DNA of 64,000 nt from Acidobacteriota bacterium (GTDB lineage Bacteria; Acidobacteriota; Thermoanaerobaculia; UBA5066). Of this stretch, positions 9,058 through 17,678 are shown piece after piece (position 1 is the stretch's first letter; the number at the start of each line of letters is the position of its first letter). The position numbers and the translations under genes were made by a program. Below the pieces are notes generated by a model. That model did not search any database. It was given only the letters and a program-made list of their open reading frames with translations, and was not told the DNA's origin. The stretch is from NCBI GenBank assembly GCA_016716715.1, contig JADJVE010000002.1, positions 459,430 through 523,429 of the forward strand, given 5' to 3'.

Positions 9058-10032
9058 TCAGCCCGGGATCAGAAGGATCTTCCCGGCCGTCCCGCGCCCC
9101 TCGAGCGCCCGGTGGGCGGCGGCGGCGGCGGCGAGCGGAAGCTCGCGGTCGATCCGGAGCGGGAGCGAGCCCTCCTGGACCCAGCCGAGGACGTCCGCGG
9201 CCCGCGCGAGCAGCTCCTCGCGCGACGCGACGTAGGCGAAGAGCGAGGGACGCGTCAGGAAGATCGAGCCCTTCGTGTTCAGGATCTGCGGGTCGATGGC
9301 GGGGGCCGCCCCGCTCGACTGGCCGAAGAGCGCCATCGTCCCGCGCGGGACGAGGACGTCGAGGCCTTTCTCGAACGTGGTCTTCCCGACGGAGTCGAAG
9401 ACGGCCGCGACGCCCTTGCCGCCCGTCAGCCGTTTCGTTTCGGCGACGAAATCCTGCTCCGTGTAGAGGATGACCTCATCGGCGCCGGCCGCCCGCGCGA
9501 GCGCGGCCTTCTCCGGCGTCGAAACGGTGCCGATGACACGCGCGCCGCGCTTCTTTGCGATCGCGCAGAGAAGGAGTCCCACGCCGCCCGCGGCGGCGTG
9601 GACGAGGCACGTGTCGCCGGGGCCGAGCGGACGCGTCGACGTCGCGAGGTAGTGCGCCGTCATGCCCTGCAGCATCGCCGCGCACGCCTGCCGGGTCGTC
9701 ACCCCGTCCGGAACCCGCACGAGACGCGCCGCGGCGACGAGGGCGCGCTCGGCGTACGCGCCCTGCGCGTTCACGGTCGCGACGCGGTCGCCCGGCGCGA
9801 CCTCCGTGACGCCGGGCCCGACGGCCTCGACCACGCCCGCGGCCTCGCTGCCGAGGGTGAACGGGAGCGCGGCCGGCTTGTAGACGCCCGTGCGGAAGTA
9901 GACCTCGATGAAGTTGACCCCGACCGCCTCGATCCTGACGAGCGCCTCGCCGGTTTTCGGCGCCGGATCGGGGACGTCTTCGTAACGCAGCGCCTCGGGG
10001 CCGCCCGGCGCGTGGACGCGGATGGCTTTCAT
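9058..10032 (-). CDS. NADPH:quinone reductase (zinc-independent MDR family)
   Basis: 324 residues, ATG 10032. The GroES-like N-domain has NFIEVYFRTG and the SEAAGVVEAVG signature. The Rossmann domain has the AAAGGVGLLL NADPH-binding motif. The zinc-binding cysteines of alcohol dehydrogenases are missing, as in the Qor subfamily, which reduces quinones or enones with NADPH. It lies last in a long minus-strand run, 35 bp after the metallophosphoesterase stop. A shared transcript is possible but a functional link is not obvious. Confidence 0.9.
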   Translation of the reverse strand: MKAIRVHAPGGPEALRYEDVPDPAPKTGEALVRIEAVGVNFIEVYFRTGVYKPAALPFTLGSEAAGVVEAVGPGVTEVAPGDRVATVNAQGAYAERALVAAARLVRVPDGVTTRQACAAMLQGMTAHYLATSTRPLGPGDTCLVHAAAGGVGLLLCAIAKKRGARVIGTVSTPEKAALARAAGADEVILYTEQDFVAETKRLTGGKGVAAVFDSVGKTTFEKGLDVLVPRGTMALFGQSSGAAPAIDPQILNTKGSIFLTRPSLFAYVASREELLARAADVLGWVQEGSLPLRIDRELPLAAAAAAHRALEGRGTAGKILLIPG

Positions 10033-10067
10033 GCGGGGAAGTCTACGGCGGGCCGCCCGGTCGCGCT

Positions 10068-10424
10068 CTACTCGAACCAGCCGTTCACGTCCACGATCGC
10101 GTGCACCGGGCCGGCCGCCGTGTTCTGCACGAAGTACGAGCCGGAGCCGTCCGACGCGAGACCGACGAGCGCGTTGTTCGCGCGGGTCTGCCCGGCGCGG
10201 AACCTCACGGTCTCGACGCCCGGCGGCGCCGCGAGGTCGCCGGGATAGACGGCGAGCGCGCCGGCGGCGGAGCCGCCCGCGGCCGTCACGTTCGCGGAGA
10301 CCGTGGTGGCGCTTGCGGGAATCCCGCACGCGCCCGCCGCGACGAGCTTCCGGATCTCCCCCGCCCCGAGCGCTCCGCCGGAAATGCGCGTGTCCACGGC
10401 GCGGCACGGGAGAAGCGTGTGAAA
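10068..10424 (-). repeat. VNGWF module copy 1 (C-terminal secretion/anchoring-type domain)
   Basis: 118 codons, highly similar to 19075-19446. Shared landmarks are FHTL.PCRA.DTR, VSANV, YPGDL, RAGQTRANNA, VGLASD and VDVNGWFE. The last 30 or so bases before the stop are identical in DNA. It resembles the DTR...GYF modules at the ends of many secreted actinobacterial and acidobacterial proteins, so a surface-attachment or sorting role is inferred. Confidence 0.8.
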
Positions 10425-11714
10425 TCCGGCGCCGCTCTTCACGATCGCGAAGGAGTCCCTCACGACACCGTCCACGCGCACGAAGCGGACGTCGAGGCGG
10501 CCGCCGTGTGCGTCGATCACGAGCGAGCCGCGCTCGGCGAGGCTGCGGAACATCGCGGGATGGTTCAAGGGGCCGGTGCCGAGCTGCCCGCCGCTGCCCG
10601 CGACGACGTAAGCCGTGCCCGCATGAGGGGTCCGCGCGGAAGGCTTGCGGTACGGCCCGGTTCCCGCCGGGTCACCCGTGCCGCCGTCCTTCTTCATGCC
10701 CGCCGTGAACGTCGTCGAGTCGGCGTAGTGCCCGTCGAGGAGGAAGGAGCGCTCGTAGACGTGCGAGTGCCCGGCGAGGACGAGATCCACGCCGCCGGCC
10801 TCGAGGATCGGGTTCACGTACTGGCGCATCTCGATGAGCTCGGTCTCCGTGTCCGAGTCGTGCGTGCCCTTGGTGTAGGGAGGGTGGTGCCAGTAGGCGA
10901 CGATCCACGTCTGCGCCGTCGCGGCGAGGTCGGCCGCGAGCCACGTGAGCATCGCGCCGCCGGGCAGCCGGCTCACGTCCCAGGCGTCGAGGCACACGAA
11001 GTGCACGTTCCCGGCGTCGAACGAGTAGTACGCCTCGCTGCCGGACGCGACGCCGCCGGCCTCCGCGGCCTTCGGCAGGCGGAAGATGTCGAAGTAGACG
11101 CCCGTCCCCGTGTTGCCGTTCGCGGAGCCGCCGTCGTGGTTTCCGAACGCCGGCCAGAGCGGCGTCGACGCCAGCTGCGCCGGGTAAGTCCCGAAGACCG
11201 CGGCCTGGTACTCGGCGTCGGTGCCCGCCACGTATGCGTTATCGCCGAGCATGAGCCACAGGTCCGCCGGCCGTGGGCCCGCGTACGCCAGGTACGCGTC
11301 GCGCACGGCGCGCGCGTTCGCGTCCGCGGTGCCGGAGTCGCCGAGCGCCCAGATCCGGAGCGGCGCGGCGGACCCGGGCGAGGGCGGCGTCACGAAGGAC
11401 GCGAGCGGGGCGGGCGCGAGGATGCCCGAGGCGGTACCGACCGCGTAGAGGTAGCGGGTCCGGGGACGGAGACCCGTCACGGCGATCGCGTGCTCCGTCG
11501 CGGACGCCGCGTCCGAGAACACGACCCCGAGCGGCACATCGATCTCCCACACGAAGACGCGGCCGTCCACGGGCACGTCCGTCCGCCAGCAGACGACGAC
11601 GGACGCGCTGGTCGCGGTCTGAAGGTAAGGCCCGCGCGTCACGGCCAGCGCGAGCGCGCCGTGAGCGGCGAGCGAGAGGCCCGCGAGAAAGATGCGTACA
11701 AGCGTTCGCTCTAT
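10068..11714 (-). CDS. secreted purple-acid-phosphatase-like metallophosphoesterase with C-terminal VNGWF module
   Basis: About 548 residues. A signal-like segment comes first, then a fibronectin-type N-domain as in purple acid phosphatases (TRGPYLQTATSASVVVCW). The calcineurin-like phosphoesterase follows, with the metal ligands GDSG, GDNAY, GNHDGG, YWHHPP and GHSHVYER. The last 118 residues are a beta-rich module ending VDVNGWFE. The start is uncertain: no ATG, GTG or TTG lies in frame before the signal segment. An ATA at 11714 overlaps the stop of the AAA gene (ATAG) and gives a good n-region plus hydrophobic core, so I used it. The alternative is an undetected sequence error. It acts outside the cytoplasm on phosphate esters; the substrate is unknown. 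Confidence 0.8.
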   Translation of the reverse strand: MERTLVRIFLAGLSLAAHGALALAVTRGPYLQTATSASVVVCWRTDVPVDGRVFVWEIDVPLGVVFSDAASATEHAIAVTGLRPRTRYLYAVGTASGILAPAPLASFVTPPSPGSAAPLRIWALGDSGTADANARAVRDAYLAYAGPRPADLWLMLGDNAYVAGTDAEYQAAVFGTYPAQLASTPLWPAFGNHDGGSANGNTGTGVYFDIFRLPKAAEAGGVASGSEAYYSFDAGNVHFVCLDAWDVSRLPGGAMLTWLAADLAATAQTWIVAYWHHPPYTKGTHDSDTETELIEMRQYVNPILEAGGVDLVLAGHSHVYERSFLLDGHYADSTTFTAGMKKDGGTGDPAGTGPYRKPSARTPHAGTAYVVAGSGGQLGTGPLNHPAMFRSLAERGSLVIDAHGGRLDVRFVRVDGVVRDSFAIVKSGAGFHTLLPCRAVDTRISGGALGAGEIRKLVAAGACGIPASATTVSANVTAAGGSAAGALAVYPGDLAAPPGVETVRFRAGQTRANNALVGLASDGSGSYFVQNTAAGPVHAIVDVNGWFE

Positions 11715-13378
11715 CTTCGGCTCCCCACCGTAGCCCGGAGAAGACGCAGGCGCGCGTCCAGCTCCTCCGGCGTCATGTTCGCGTACTTCGCCGGGAGGAG
11801 GCGGCGGCTGGAGGATTCGAATACGGCCAGGAGCTCCATGTACTCGAGGAGCTCGGCGTCGCGGCTCGGGAAATAGTCGTGGGCGGCGTTCGCGAGATGT
11901 TTCGCGAGGACCTCGGCATTTCCCCCGTCCTGCTGCGCCGCGTCGTCGTTCGCCATCAGGATGACGGCCTCGACGTCGGCGTTCGAGTAGCCGACGAGCT
12001 TCCGTGAGAAGTCCTCGCGAATCTTCGCGAAGTCCACCTTCGTATTGATGCGGTTCTTCTTCACCTGCGCGCGCGCGACGTTCTCGACTTCCTCGGGCGT
12101 CTGCGAATAGAGGAAGGGGATCTTCTTGTCGAGGCGGCCGGCCCGCTTCAGGTCCACGTCGAGCTTGTCGGGGCGGTTCGTCATGACGAGGAAGAGGATG
12201 CGCCCGCGATTCGACGTGTCGGACATGAACTCCTTGATGCGCGCGATGACGCGCGACGAGGTCCCTCCGTCCGATTCGCCCTCGCCCGAGCCGAACGCGC
12301 GGTCGCCCTCGTCGATGATGACGACGACCTGCCCGATGGCCTTGATGACGCTCAGGATCTTCTCGAGGTTGCCTTCCGTCGCACCCACCCACTTGCTGCG
12401 GAAGTTCTTCAGCTTGATCGTGGTGAGGCCGCACTCCTTCGCGAACGCCTCGGCCACGAACGTCTTTCCCGTGCCCATGGGCCCCGTGAAGAGAATGCCC
12501 ATCGGCACGCGGCTCGTCCGGTTCTCGCGGATGTTCTCCGCGATCAGCATGAGGTCCTTCTTGACCTCCTCCATGCCGCCCACGACCTCGAACCCGTGCT
12601 CGGGCACGACGAACTCCACGAGACCGAAGCACTCGCGCTCCAGGATCTCGCGCTTCCGGATGCCGATCAGGCGGTCGGCCTCCAGGCGGGCGGCGTCGGT
12701 CATGCCGGCCGAGAGGAGGCTCGTGATCTGGATGGACTTGAGCCCCGCCGTCTGGCCCGCGTAACGGCTCGAGTCCTTTTCGGACATGTCGGGATCCGCC
12801 TGCTTCGCCGCCTGTCCGCGCGTCGCCAGGTCCGGCATCGGGACCTCGACGACGGCGACTTTCGGGTTCGACAGCAGCTTCGGCGAGAGGTCGGTCAGGT
12901 TCTCGGCCACGAGGAGGACCACGTTGTCGCCCTTCTCGATCTCGGGCAGGAACGACCAGCGGTGCAGGGTGACGAGCGCGGCGCGGTCGGAGTCGCCCTG
13001 GAACGCCGGATCGCCCGTGGGCGCAAGCGCCTCGGCGTATTCGAGGACGACGGCGGTCTTGTTGGACGCCGAGAGGAGCTTCTCGAGCGCCGGCAGGACC
13101 CGGTCCTTCGCCGTGACCGTGATGAGGTCGTCCATCGCGTCCGCGAAAGGCCCCCTCTTCGTGAACCGGACGCCCGTCGACACGTTGTAGAGGAGCACGG
13201 TGTCTTTCGTGTCTTTCAGGAGCACGTCCGTGAGGAAGTTCGAGAGCGAGAGCATCTTCCCGCCGTACAGCACGACGTCGTAGACGTTGCCGTGCAGGAC
13301 GAACATGGACGCCTCGTTCCGGAGGTACCGGCGGCGGAGGTCCTCCGCCCAGCCGGGAAGTGCGTTCTTCTCGGCCAC
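11711..13378 (-). CDS. AAA+ ATPase, single active AAA domain after a degenerate N-terminal half
   Basis: 555 residues, GTG start one base past the upstream gene's stop. The active domain has Walker A GPMGTGKT (299-306), Walker B VVVIIDEGD (351-359) and a second region of homology, NRPDKLDVDLKRAGRLDKK (401-419). The Walker B second acidic residue is followed by Gly-Asp rather than the usual Ile-Asp. The N-terminal 180 residues read like an AAA fold without Walker motifs (HGNVYDVV, then LLVAENLTDLSPKLLSNP). AAA ATPases act as remodelling motors on PspA-family partners, for example PspF in enterobacteria, although PspF is a different AAA class. It sits in the PspA/ABC operon, so I infer a membrane-complex remodelling role. 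Confidence 0.85.
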   Translation of the reverse strand: MAEKNALPGWAEDLRRRYLRNEASMFVLHGNVYDVVLYGGKMLSLSNFLTDVLLKDTKDTVLLYNVSTGVRFTKRGPFADAMDDLITVTAKDRVLPALEKLLSASNKTAVVLEYAEALAPTGDPAFQGDSDRAALVTLHRWSFLPEIEKGDNVVLLVAENLTDLSPKLLSNPKVAVVEVPMPDLATRGQAAKQADPDMSEKDSSRYAGQTAGLKSIQITSLLSAGMTDAARLEADRLIGIRKREILERECFGLVEFVVPEHGFEVVGGMEEVKKDLMLIAENIRENRTSRVPMGILFTGPMGTGKTFVAEAFAKECGLTTIKLKNFRSKWVGATEGNLEKILSVIKAIGQVVVIIDEGDRAFGSGEGESDGGTSSRVIARIKEFMSDTSNRGRILFLVMTNRPDKLDVDLKRAGRLDKKIPFLYSQTPEEVENVARAQVKKNRINTKVDFAKIREDFSRKLVGYSNADVEAVILMANDDAAQQDGGNAEVLAKHLANAAHDYFPSRDAELLEYMELLAVFESSSRRLLPAKYANMTPEELDARLRLLRATVGSRR

Positions 13379-13379
13379 G

Positions 13380-14294
13380 TCACATCTCCCGTTCGATCCC
13401 GATGCCGCTCAGGATCTTCTCGGTGTCCTGCGCGGTCTGGCGGATGGCTTCGACGCCGTCGAGAAGCTCGTCGAGCTGGCCCGAGAGCTCCTGCGGCGAC
13501 TGCATGGTGACGATCTGATCCGCGATGAGCTGGAAGGAGTTCTCGATCAGGTCGAGCTGGCCGCGGGCCACGCTCAGGTAGCTCCGGATCTCCTGCACCT
13601 TCTCGAGCCGGCGCGAGACGACGGAGAGGTTCTTCTTCGCGATCGAGACCCTGGGATCGGCGGTGTCTCCGGCCCTGGACGACTGCTCGTAGCGGCGACG
13701 GTCCTTGTCCAGCGCTTCGACGTCGATCGAGCCGAGGTAGGACTCGTATCGCGCGCACGTGAGAGCCATCTCGACGAACGCGTCCACGAGACGGTCCGTC
13801 TTCACGAGCTCGCTCCGAAGGAGATCTCCGGTGAAGGAGGGATTCTGCGCGGCGAGCCGGCGGATCTCTTCCTGGCGCGCGACGAGCGCGTCGACGCGCT
13901 GGCGCTCGCCGTCCCCCACCGTCGTGAGTCGCCGGGCACGCTCCTCCGCCTGGAGGGCGCTGCGGAGCTTCTCGAACTTCGGGTCCCAGAGGAGGTGCTT
14001 CAGGCGCTTGCTGTCCGGAGCGTGGAGGAGCCACAGGCCTTCGAGGCCGAGCGCCACCACCGCGAGGACGGGATTCAGCGTGAGTCCCGCCGCGGCGAGC
14101 GCCCCGGCGAAGAGCGACAGGTTGTAGGGGTTCGTGAAGGCCAGCTTCAGGTAGGGGCTCCGGTCGAAAACCGCCCCGCGCGCGAACTGCCGCGCGGCGT
14201 CGCCGATGCCTTCCTGCACCGAGGGCGCGGCCTGGGCCGGCGCCGTTTTCGGCGCCGCCTTCACGGGCGTCTTCGGCGTCTCGATGTTCCCCAT
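13380..14294 (-). CDS. unknown two-TM coiled-coil protein of the PspA/ABC cluster
   Basis: 304 residues from ATG 14294 (a TTG at 14306 would add four residues). It has an Ala/Pro/Lys-rich N-terminal tail (1-25) and a pair of closely spaced hydrophobic helices (about 58-91, a hairpin). The remaining 200 residues are charged and helical, with coiled-coil character (RRLEKVQEIRSYLS, ending GQLDELLDGVEAIRQTAQD). I recognise no named family. One base separates it from the AAA gene and 21 bp from the ABC ATPase. It could be the membrane adaptor for the AAA motor, by analogy with other AAA-plus-membrane coiled-coil pairs, but this is inference. Confidence 0.7.
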   Translation of the reverse strand: MGNIETPKTPVKAAPKTAPAQAAPSVQEGIGDAARQFARGAVFDRSPYLKLAFTNPYNLSLFAGALAAAGLTLNPVLAVVALGLEGLWLLHAPDSKRLKHLLWDPKFEKLRSALQAEERARRLTTVGDGERQRVDALVARQEEIRRLAAQNPSFTGDLLRSELVKTDRLVDAFVEMALTCARYESYLGSIDVEALDKDRRRYEQSSRAGDTADPRVSIAKKNLSVVSRRLEKVQEIRSYLSVARGQLDLIENSFQLIADQIVTMQSPQELSGQLDELLDGVEAIRQTAQDTEKILSGIGIEREM

Positions 14295-14315
14295 GGGTCG
14301 ATCCAATGATGCGCC

Positions 14316-15212
14316 CTAGGACGCCTGCGAATAAAGAAGGTCGAGGAGCTTCTTCTCCACCGCGCGGAACTCGGGCGCCGACTTCAGCTCGATGTTCCGG
14401 ACCTTGAAGTACGGGACGTCCACGCGGTGCAGCAGCCGCGCGGGGCGCGAGGACAGGATGTAGACGGTGTCCGCGAGATAGACGGCCTCGGACACGTCGT
14501 GGGTCACGAAGAGAATCGTCGGGTCCTCGGTGCGGGAGACGTCGAGGAGAAGGCCCTGCATCCCCCAGCGCGTCTGCGGGTCGAGCGCCCCGAACGGCTC
14601 GTCCATCAGGATCACGCGGGGCCGGTTGATGAGCGTGCGCGCGATGGCCACGCGCTGCTTCATGCCGCCCGAGAGGTCCTTCGGATACCGGTCGGCGAAG
14701 TCCGCGAGGCCCACGGCCTCGAGGTACTTGTCCGATCTCTCGCGGCGCACGGCCGCGGACTCGCCATGGAGCCGCAGGCCGTACTCCACGTTGTCGCGGA
14801 CGGTCAGCCATCCGAACGACGTGTAGGCCTGGAAGACCATCCCGCGGTCGCGGCCCACGCCCTCCACGGGCTGCCCGTCCAGGAGGATCTCTCCCTTCGT
14901 GGGCGGGAGGAGCCCCGCGACCGCCTTCAGGATCGTGGACTTGCCGCAGCCCGAAGGTCCGAGGAACACGACCACCTCGCCCACGCCGGGCTTGTCCTCG
15001 ACGTCGAAAGAGACGTCGCGCACGGCCTCGGTGCCGCCGCCGTCGCGGTTGATGTAGGTGACCGACAGGTCCTTCACCCGCAGCTTCGGCGCCGCGCCTT
15101 TCAGGTCGGCGCGATAGCTGGGCTTCTTTGCGCCCGCGGTGCCGACGTCGACGGCGACGGTGCCCGGCTCGCCCGTCTGGGGCGCCGGCTTCGGCGCTTC
15201 GTCTTCTTTCAA
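14316..15212 (-). CDS. ABC transporter ATP-binding protein, nitrate/sulfonate/taurine type
   Basis: 298 residues. The TTG start at 15212 overlaps the permease stop (TTGA) and has a GGGAGG site just upstream. Residues 1-45 are a Pro/Lys-rich extension not seen in standard SsuB/TauB. The nucleotide-binding domain has Walker A GPSGCGKST, Q-loop QAYTSFGW, signature LSGGMKQR, Walker B VILMDEPFGALD and switch His in VTHDVSEA. It would energise the adjacent permease. No extra domain follows the NBD. Family and neighbours suggest a small anion or organic sulfur/nitrogen ligand, but the cluster context makes a non-transport role possible. Confidence 0.9.
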   Translation of the reverse strand: MKEDEAPKPAPQTGEPGTVAVDVGTAGAKKPSYRADLKGAAPKLRVKDLSVTYINRDGGGTEAVRDVSFDVEDKPGVGEVVVFLGPSGCGKSTILKAVAGLLPPTKGEILLDGQPVEGVGRDRGMVFQAYTSFGWLTVRDNVEYGLRLHGESAAVRRERSDKYLEAVGLADFADRYPKDLSGGMKQRVAIARTLINRPRVILMDEPFGALDPQTRWGMQGLLLDVSRTEDPTILFVTHDVSEAVYLADTVYILSSRPARLLHRVDVPYFKVRNIELKSAPEFRAVEKKLLDLLYSQAS

Positions 15213-16021
15213 GACTCGACCTCCCGCCACCGGAAGAGGATCCGGGAAACGGTGCGGATGATGAAGTCCGTCAGGAGGCCGATGCCGCCGATGACGAGGA
15301 GCCCCGCGAAAGACCACGAGGCCTTCTGGTGCGTCCGCGCGAGCTCCACCATGTAGCCGAGGCCGTGCTCGGGGTTCACGGCCTCCGCCAGGATCACGTA
15401 CGTCCAGGAGATGGCGTTCATCACGCGGAAGGAGTCGAAGATCTCGGGGAGGGCGGACGGGAGCAGCACCGTTCGCACGACCTGCGCGCGCGAGGCGCCC
15501 AGCGTGAGCGCCGTCTGGACCAGCTCTTCGGGCACCGCGCGAATCGCCGTCACGACGACCGGCAGGAGATAGACGAATACCCCGAGGAACAGGAACGCGA
15601 TCTTCTGCTTCTCGTAGATCCCGAACCAGAGGATGAGGAGCGGGATGAAAGCCGAGATCGGCATGTACCGAAGCGGCGCCACGACCGGCTCGAAGAACCG
15701 GTTGATGGGCTCGAAGGCCCCCATCAGGATGCCGAGCGGCAGCGCAAGGGAAGCCGCGAGAAGAAACGACAGGAGAATCCTCTTCGTGGAGACGAGGACC
15801 GCGCTGCCGAGGTCGTACTGAAGGAAGAGCTGCAGCGTGCCCTTGACCACTTCCGTCGGAGAGGGCAGGAAATCGGGCGGGGCGAGGCCGCCGTACGAGG
15901 CCACGCACCATGCCCCGAGGACGAGAGCCGGCGCGACGAGCCCGAGCACGAACGCCGTCGAGCGCGGCAGCGGGGCGCGGAGGGCGAAGAGATCGCCCCG
16001 GCGCCCCTTCCGGTCACTCAC
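15209..16021 (-). CDS. ABC transporter permease, SsuC/TauC type
   Basis: 270 residues, GTG start sharing one base with the stop of the SBP-OmpA gene. It has six predicted membrane helices. The EAA loop that contacts the ATPase is clear (EELVQTALTLGASRAQVV, then the LPEIFDSFRV region). Length and layout are normal for BPD_transp_1 importers of the nitrate/sulfonate/taurine/thiamine-precursor group. It overlaps both neighbours, so binding protein, permease and ATPase are one translational unit. Confidence 0.9.
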   Translation of the reverse strand: MSDRKGRRGDLFALRAPLPRSTAFVLGLVAPALVLGAWCVASYGGLAPPDFLPSPTEVVKGTLQLFLQYDLGSAVLVSTKRILLSFLLAASLALPLGILMGAFEPINRFFEPVVAPLRYMPISAFIPLLILWFGIYEKQKIAFLFLGVFVYLLPVVVTAIRAVPEELVQTALTLGASRAQVVRTVLLPSALPEIFDSFRVMNAISWTYVILAEAVNPEHGLGYMVELARTHQKASWSFAGLLVIGGIGLLTDFIIRTVSRILFRWREVES

Positions 16022-17667
16022 TATTCACTGGCCAGCACCACCTTGATGTCGGTCCTGCGGTTGAGCTGGCGGCCCGACTCCGTCGTGTTCGGGGCCACCG
16101 GCTGCGTCGAGCCGCGCCCGATGGTCTGGAAGCGCTGCGGCGGGATGTTCGGGAAGTTCTTCAGGACGTAGTTCTTCACGGCCAGGGCGCGCCGCTCCGA
16201 AAGCGTCATGTTCGAGCTCGGGTTGCCCGTGGCGTCCGTATTCCCTTCCACGCGCAGATACGTGTTCCCGAAGGACGTCATCGTCTCGCCGAGGGCGTCG
16301 AGGACGAAGTTGGAGCCCGGCATGATCTCGTCCGAGCCCGGCGTGAAGTGAATCTGGATCTGCTTGTTGAGGATGGCGCGATCCGAGGAGGACGGCGCCT
16401 TCGCGGCGATCTTCTGCTCCTCCACTTTCTGCTGCGGGTAATTCCCCGCGAGAGCCGCGAGGAAACGCGTATCGGCCCAGTCCTTCGCTTCGACCGGCCG
16501 CGTCACGAGCCCTTTCTTCCGCCAGATGACGAAGGCCGTGTCGAAGAGCGTCTCGTAATGAGCCTTCCCGCCCGCAAGGCCGTAGAACTGCGCGTTGTCG
16601 GCATAGGGCGTGAGCTTCAGGCCCGAGAGCATCCCAGAGACCGTGTCCGTGTCGAGCTTCAGCGCCTTGGCGACGACGGCGTACGCCGCGTTCGGGTCGG
16701 ACTTGATCATCTCGATCCCGTCGAACCAGCCATGGATGAAGTCGCGCAGGGTTTCGGGAGCTCGGTCGATGAGGTCCTGCCGCGCGCAGAGCGTGTCCGC
16801 GATGATGTTCGTGGCCGCCGTCGTCGAGACGAGGACGTGCGCCTCGTCGCCCCGCGCCGTCACGGCCGCGGAAAGGTCGGGCTCCCAGGTCACGGCCGCG
16901 TCCACCTGCTTCGCCTTGAACATGGCCGCGGCGGCCGGCGCGTCCTGCGTGAAGATGATGTTCTTCTCGACGGCCGCACGGTCGTCGGAGGAGAGGCCCG
17001 ACTGCGCGAGAAGGTAGAGCAGCAGGAAATGCGAGGGCGTGAACTGCGTGCAGGAGATCTTGTGGCCTTTGAGGCCCTCGACGGACTTGATCGAAGACAG
17101 GGACACGATGCCGTCCCCGCCGCGCGACCAGTCCTGCATCACGATGGACTTCGCTTTCTGGTTCTGCTCGCCGAGGATGGAGGCTTCGCGCGCCCAGTTG
17201 TCCACGGTGTTCCACATGATGTCGACGTCGCCCTTGCGGAAAGCCGCGAGCTTGGCGGCGGGGTCTTCCAGGAGGACGAACTTCACGTCGAGTCCGTAGG
17301 TCGCCTTGTAGCGTGAGGTCGCGCCGCTCTCCATGCCGTTCGCGGCCACGATGCCCGGCGCGTGGCCCGCCCAGGTGTTGATCGCGACGACGAGCGGCCG
17401 ATTGAGCTTCCCGGAGCCGGTGAGCGCCGCGCCCGCCACTCCCGCCGCGCCCTTGCCCCGCTCGGGGTCGGGCGCAGCGCCCTTGAGCGCGGTGAAATCG
17501 TCGGACGAGACGCCGCCGCCGGCCTTTGCCGCCGCGGCACCGGCCGCGCCCTTGTCCGCGCCGGCCCATTTCCGGATGTCCTGAGCCTTGTAATGCCACA
17601 CCGCGTAGCCGATGACGCCGAGGATGACGACGGTGATGAAGAACTTCGCGAAGGCTGTGAGTTTCAT
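16021..17667 (-). CDS. membrane-tethered ABC substrate-binding protein fused to an OmpA peptidoglycan-binding domain
   Basis: 548 residues. It has an N-terminal membrane helix (8-24) with no signal-peptidase site after it, so it is probably anchored in the inner membrane. A low-complexity linker (35-85) follows. Residues 88-400 are an NMT1/TauA-like binding domain (VVAINTWAGHAPG, DVDIMWNTVDNW, DAAVTWEPDLS). Residues 436-548 are an OmpA C-terminal domain, with the peptidoglycan ligands in EGNTDATG (Asp478) and LSERRALAVKNYV (Arg492/493) and the NRRTD end. So one protein would hold an importer binding domain and the cell wall. It precedes the permease and ATPase, and follows PspA by 11 bp. NCBI-style names for relatives are substrate-binding/OmpA family protein. 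Confidence 0.88.
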   Translation of the reverse strand: MKLTAFAKFFITVVILGVIGYAVWHYKAQDIRKWAGADKGAAGAAAAKAGGGVSSDDFTALKGAAPDPERGKGAAGVAGAALTGSGKLNRPLVVAINTWAGHAPGIVAANGMESGATSRYKATYGLDVKFVLLEDPAAKLAAFRKGDVDIMWNTVDNWAREASILGEQNQKAKSIVMQDWSRGGDGIVSLSSIKSVEGLKGHKISCTQFTPSHFLLLYLLAQSGLSSDDRAAVEKNIIFTQDAPAAAAMFKAKQVDAAVTWEPDLSAAVTARGDEAHVLVSTTAATNIIADTLCARQDLIDRAPETLRDFIHGWFDGIEMIKSDPNAAYAVVAKALKLDTDTVSGMLSGLKLTPYADNAQFYGLAGGKAHYETLFDTAFVIWRKKGLVTRPVEAKDWADTRFLAALAGNYPQQKVEEQKIAAKAPSSSDRAILNKQIQIHFTPGSDEIMPGSNFVLDALGETMTSFGNTYLRVEGNTDATGNPSSNMTLSERRALAVKNYVLKNFPNIPPQRFQTIGRGSTQPVAPNTTESGRQLNRRTDIKVVLASE

Positions 17668-17678
17668 CGTTCGCTTCC

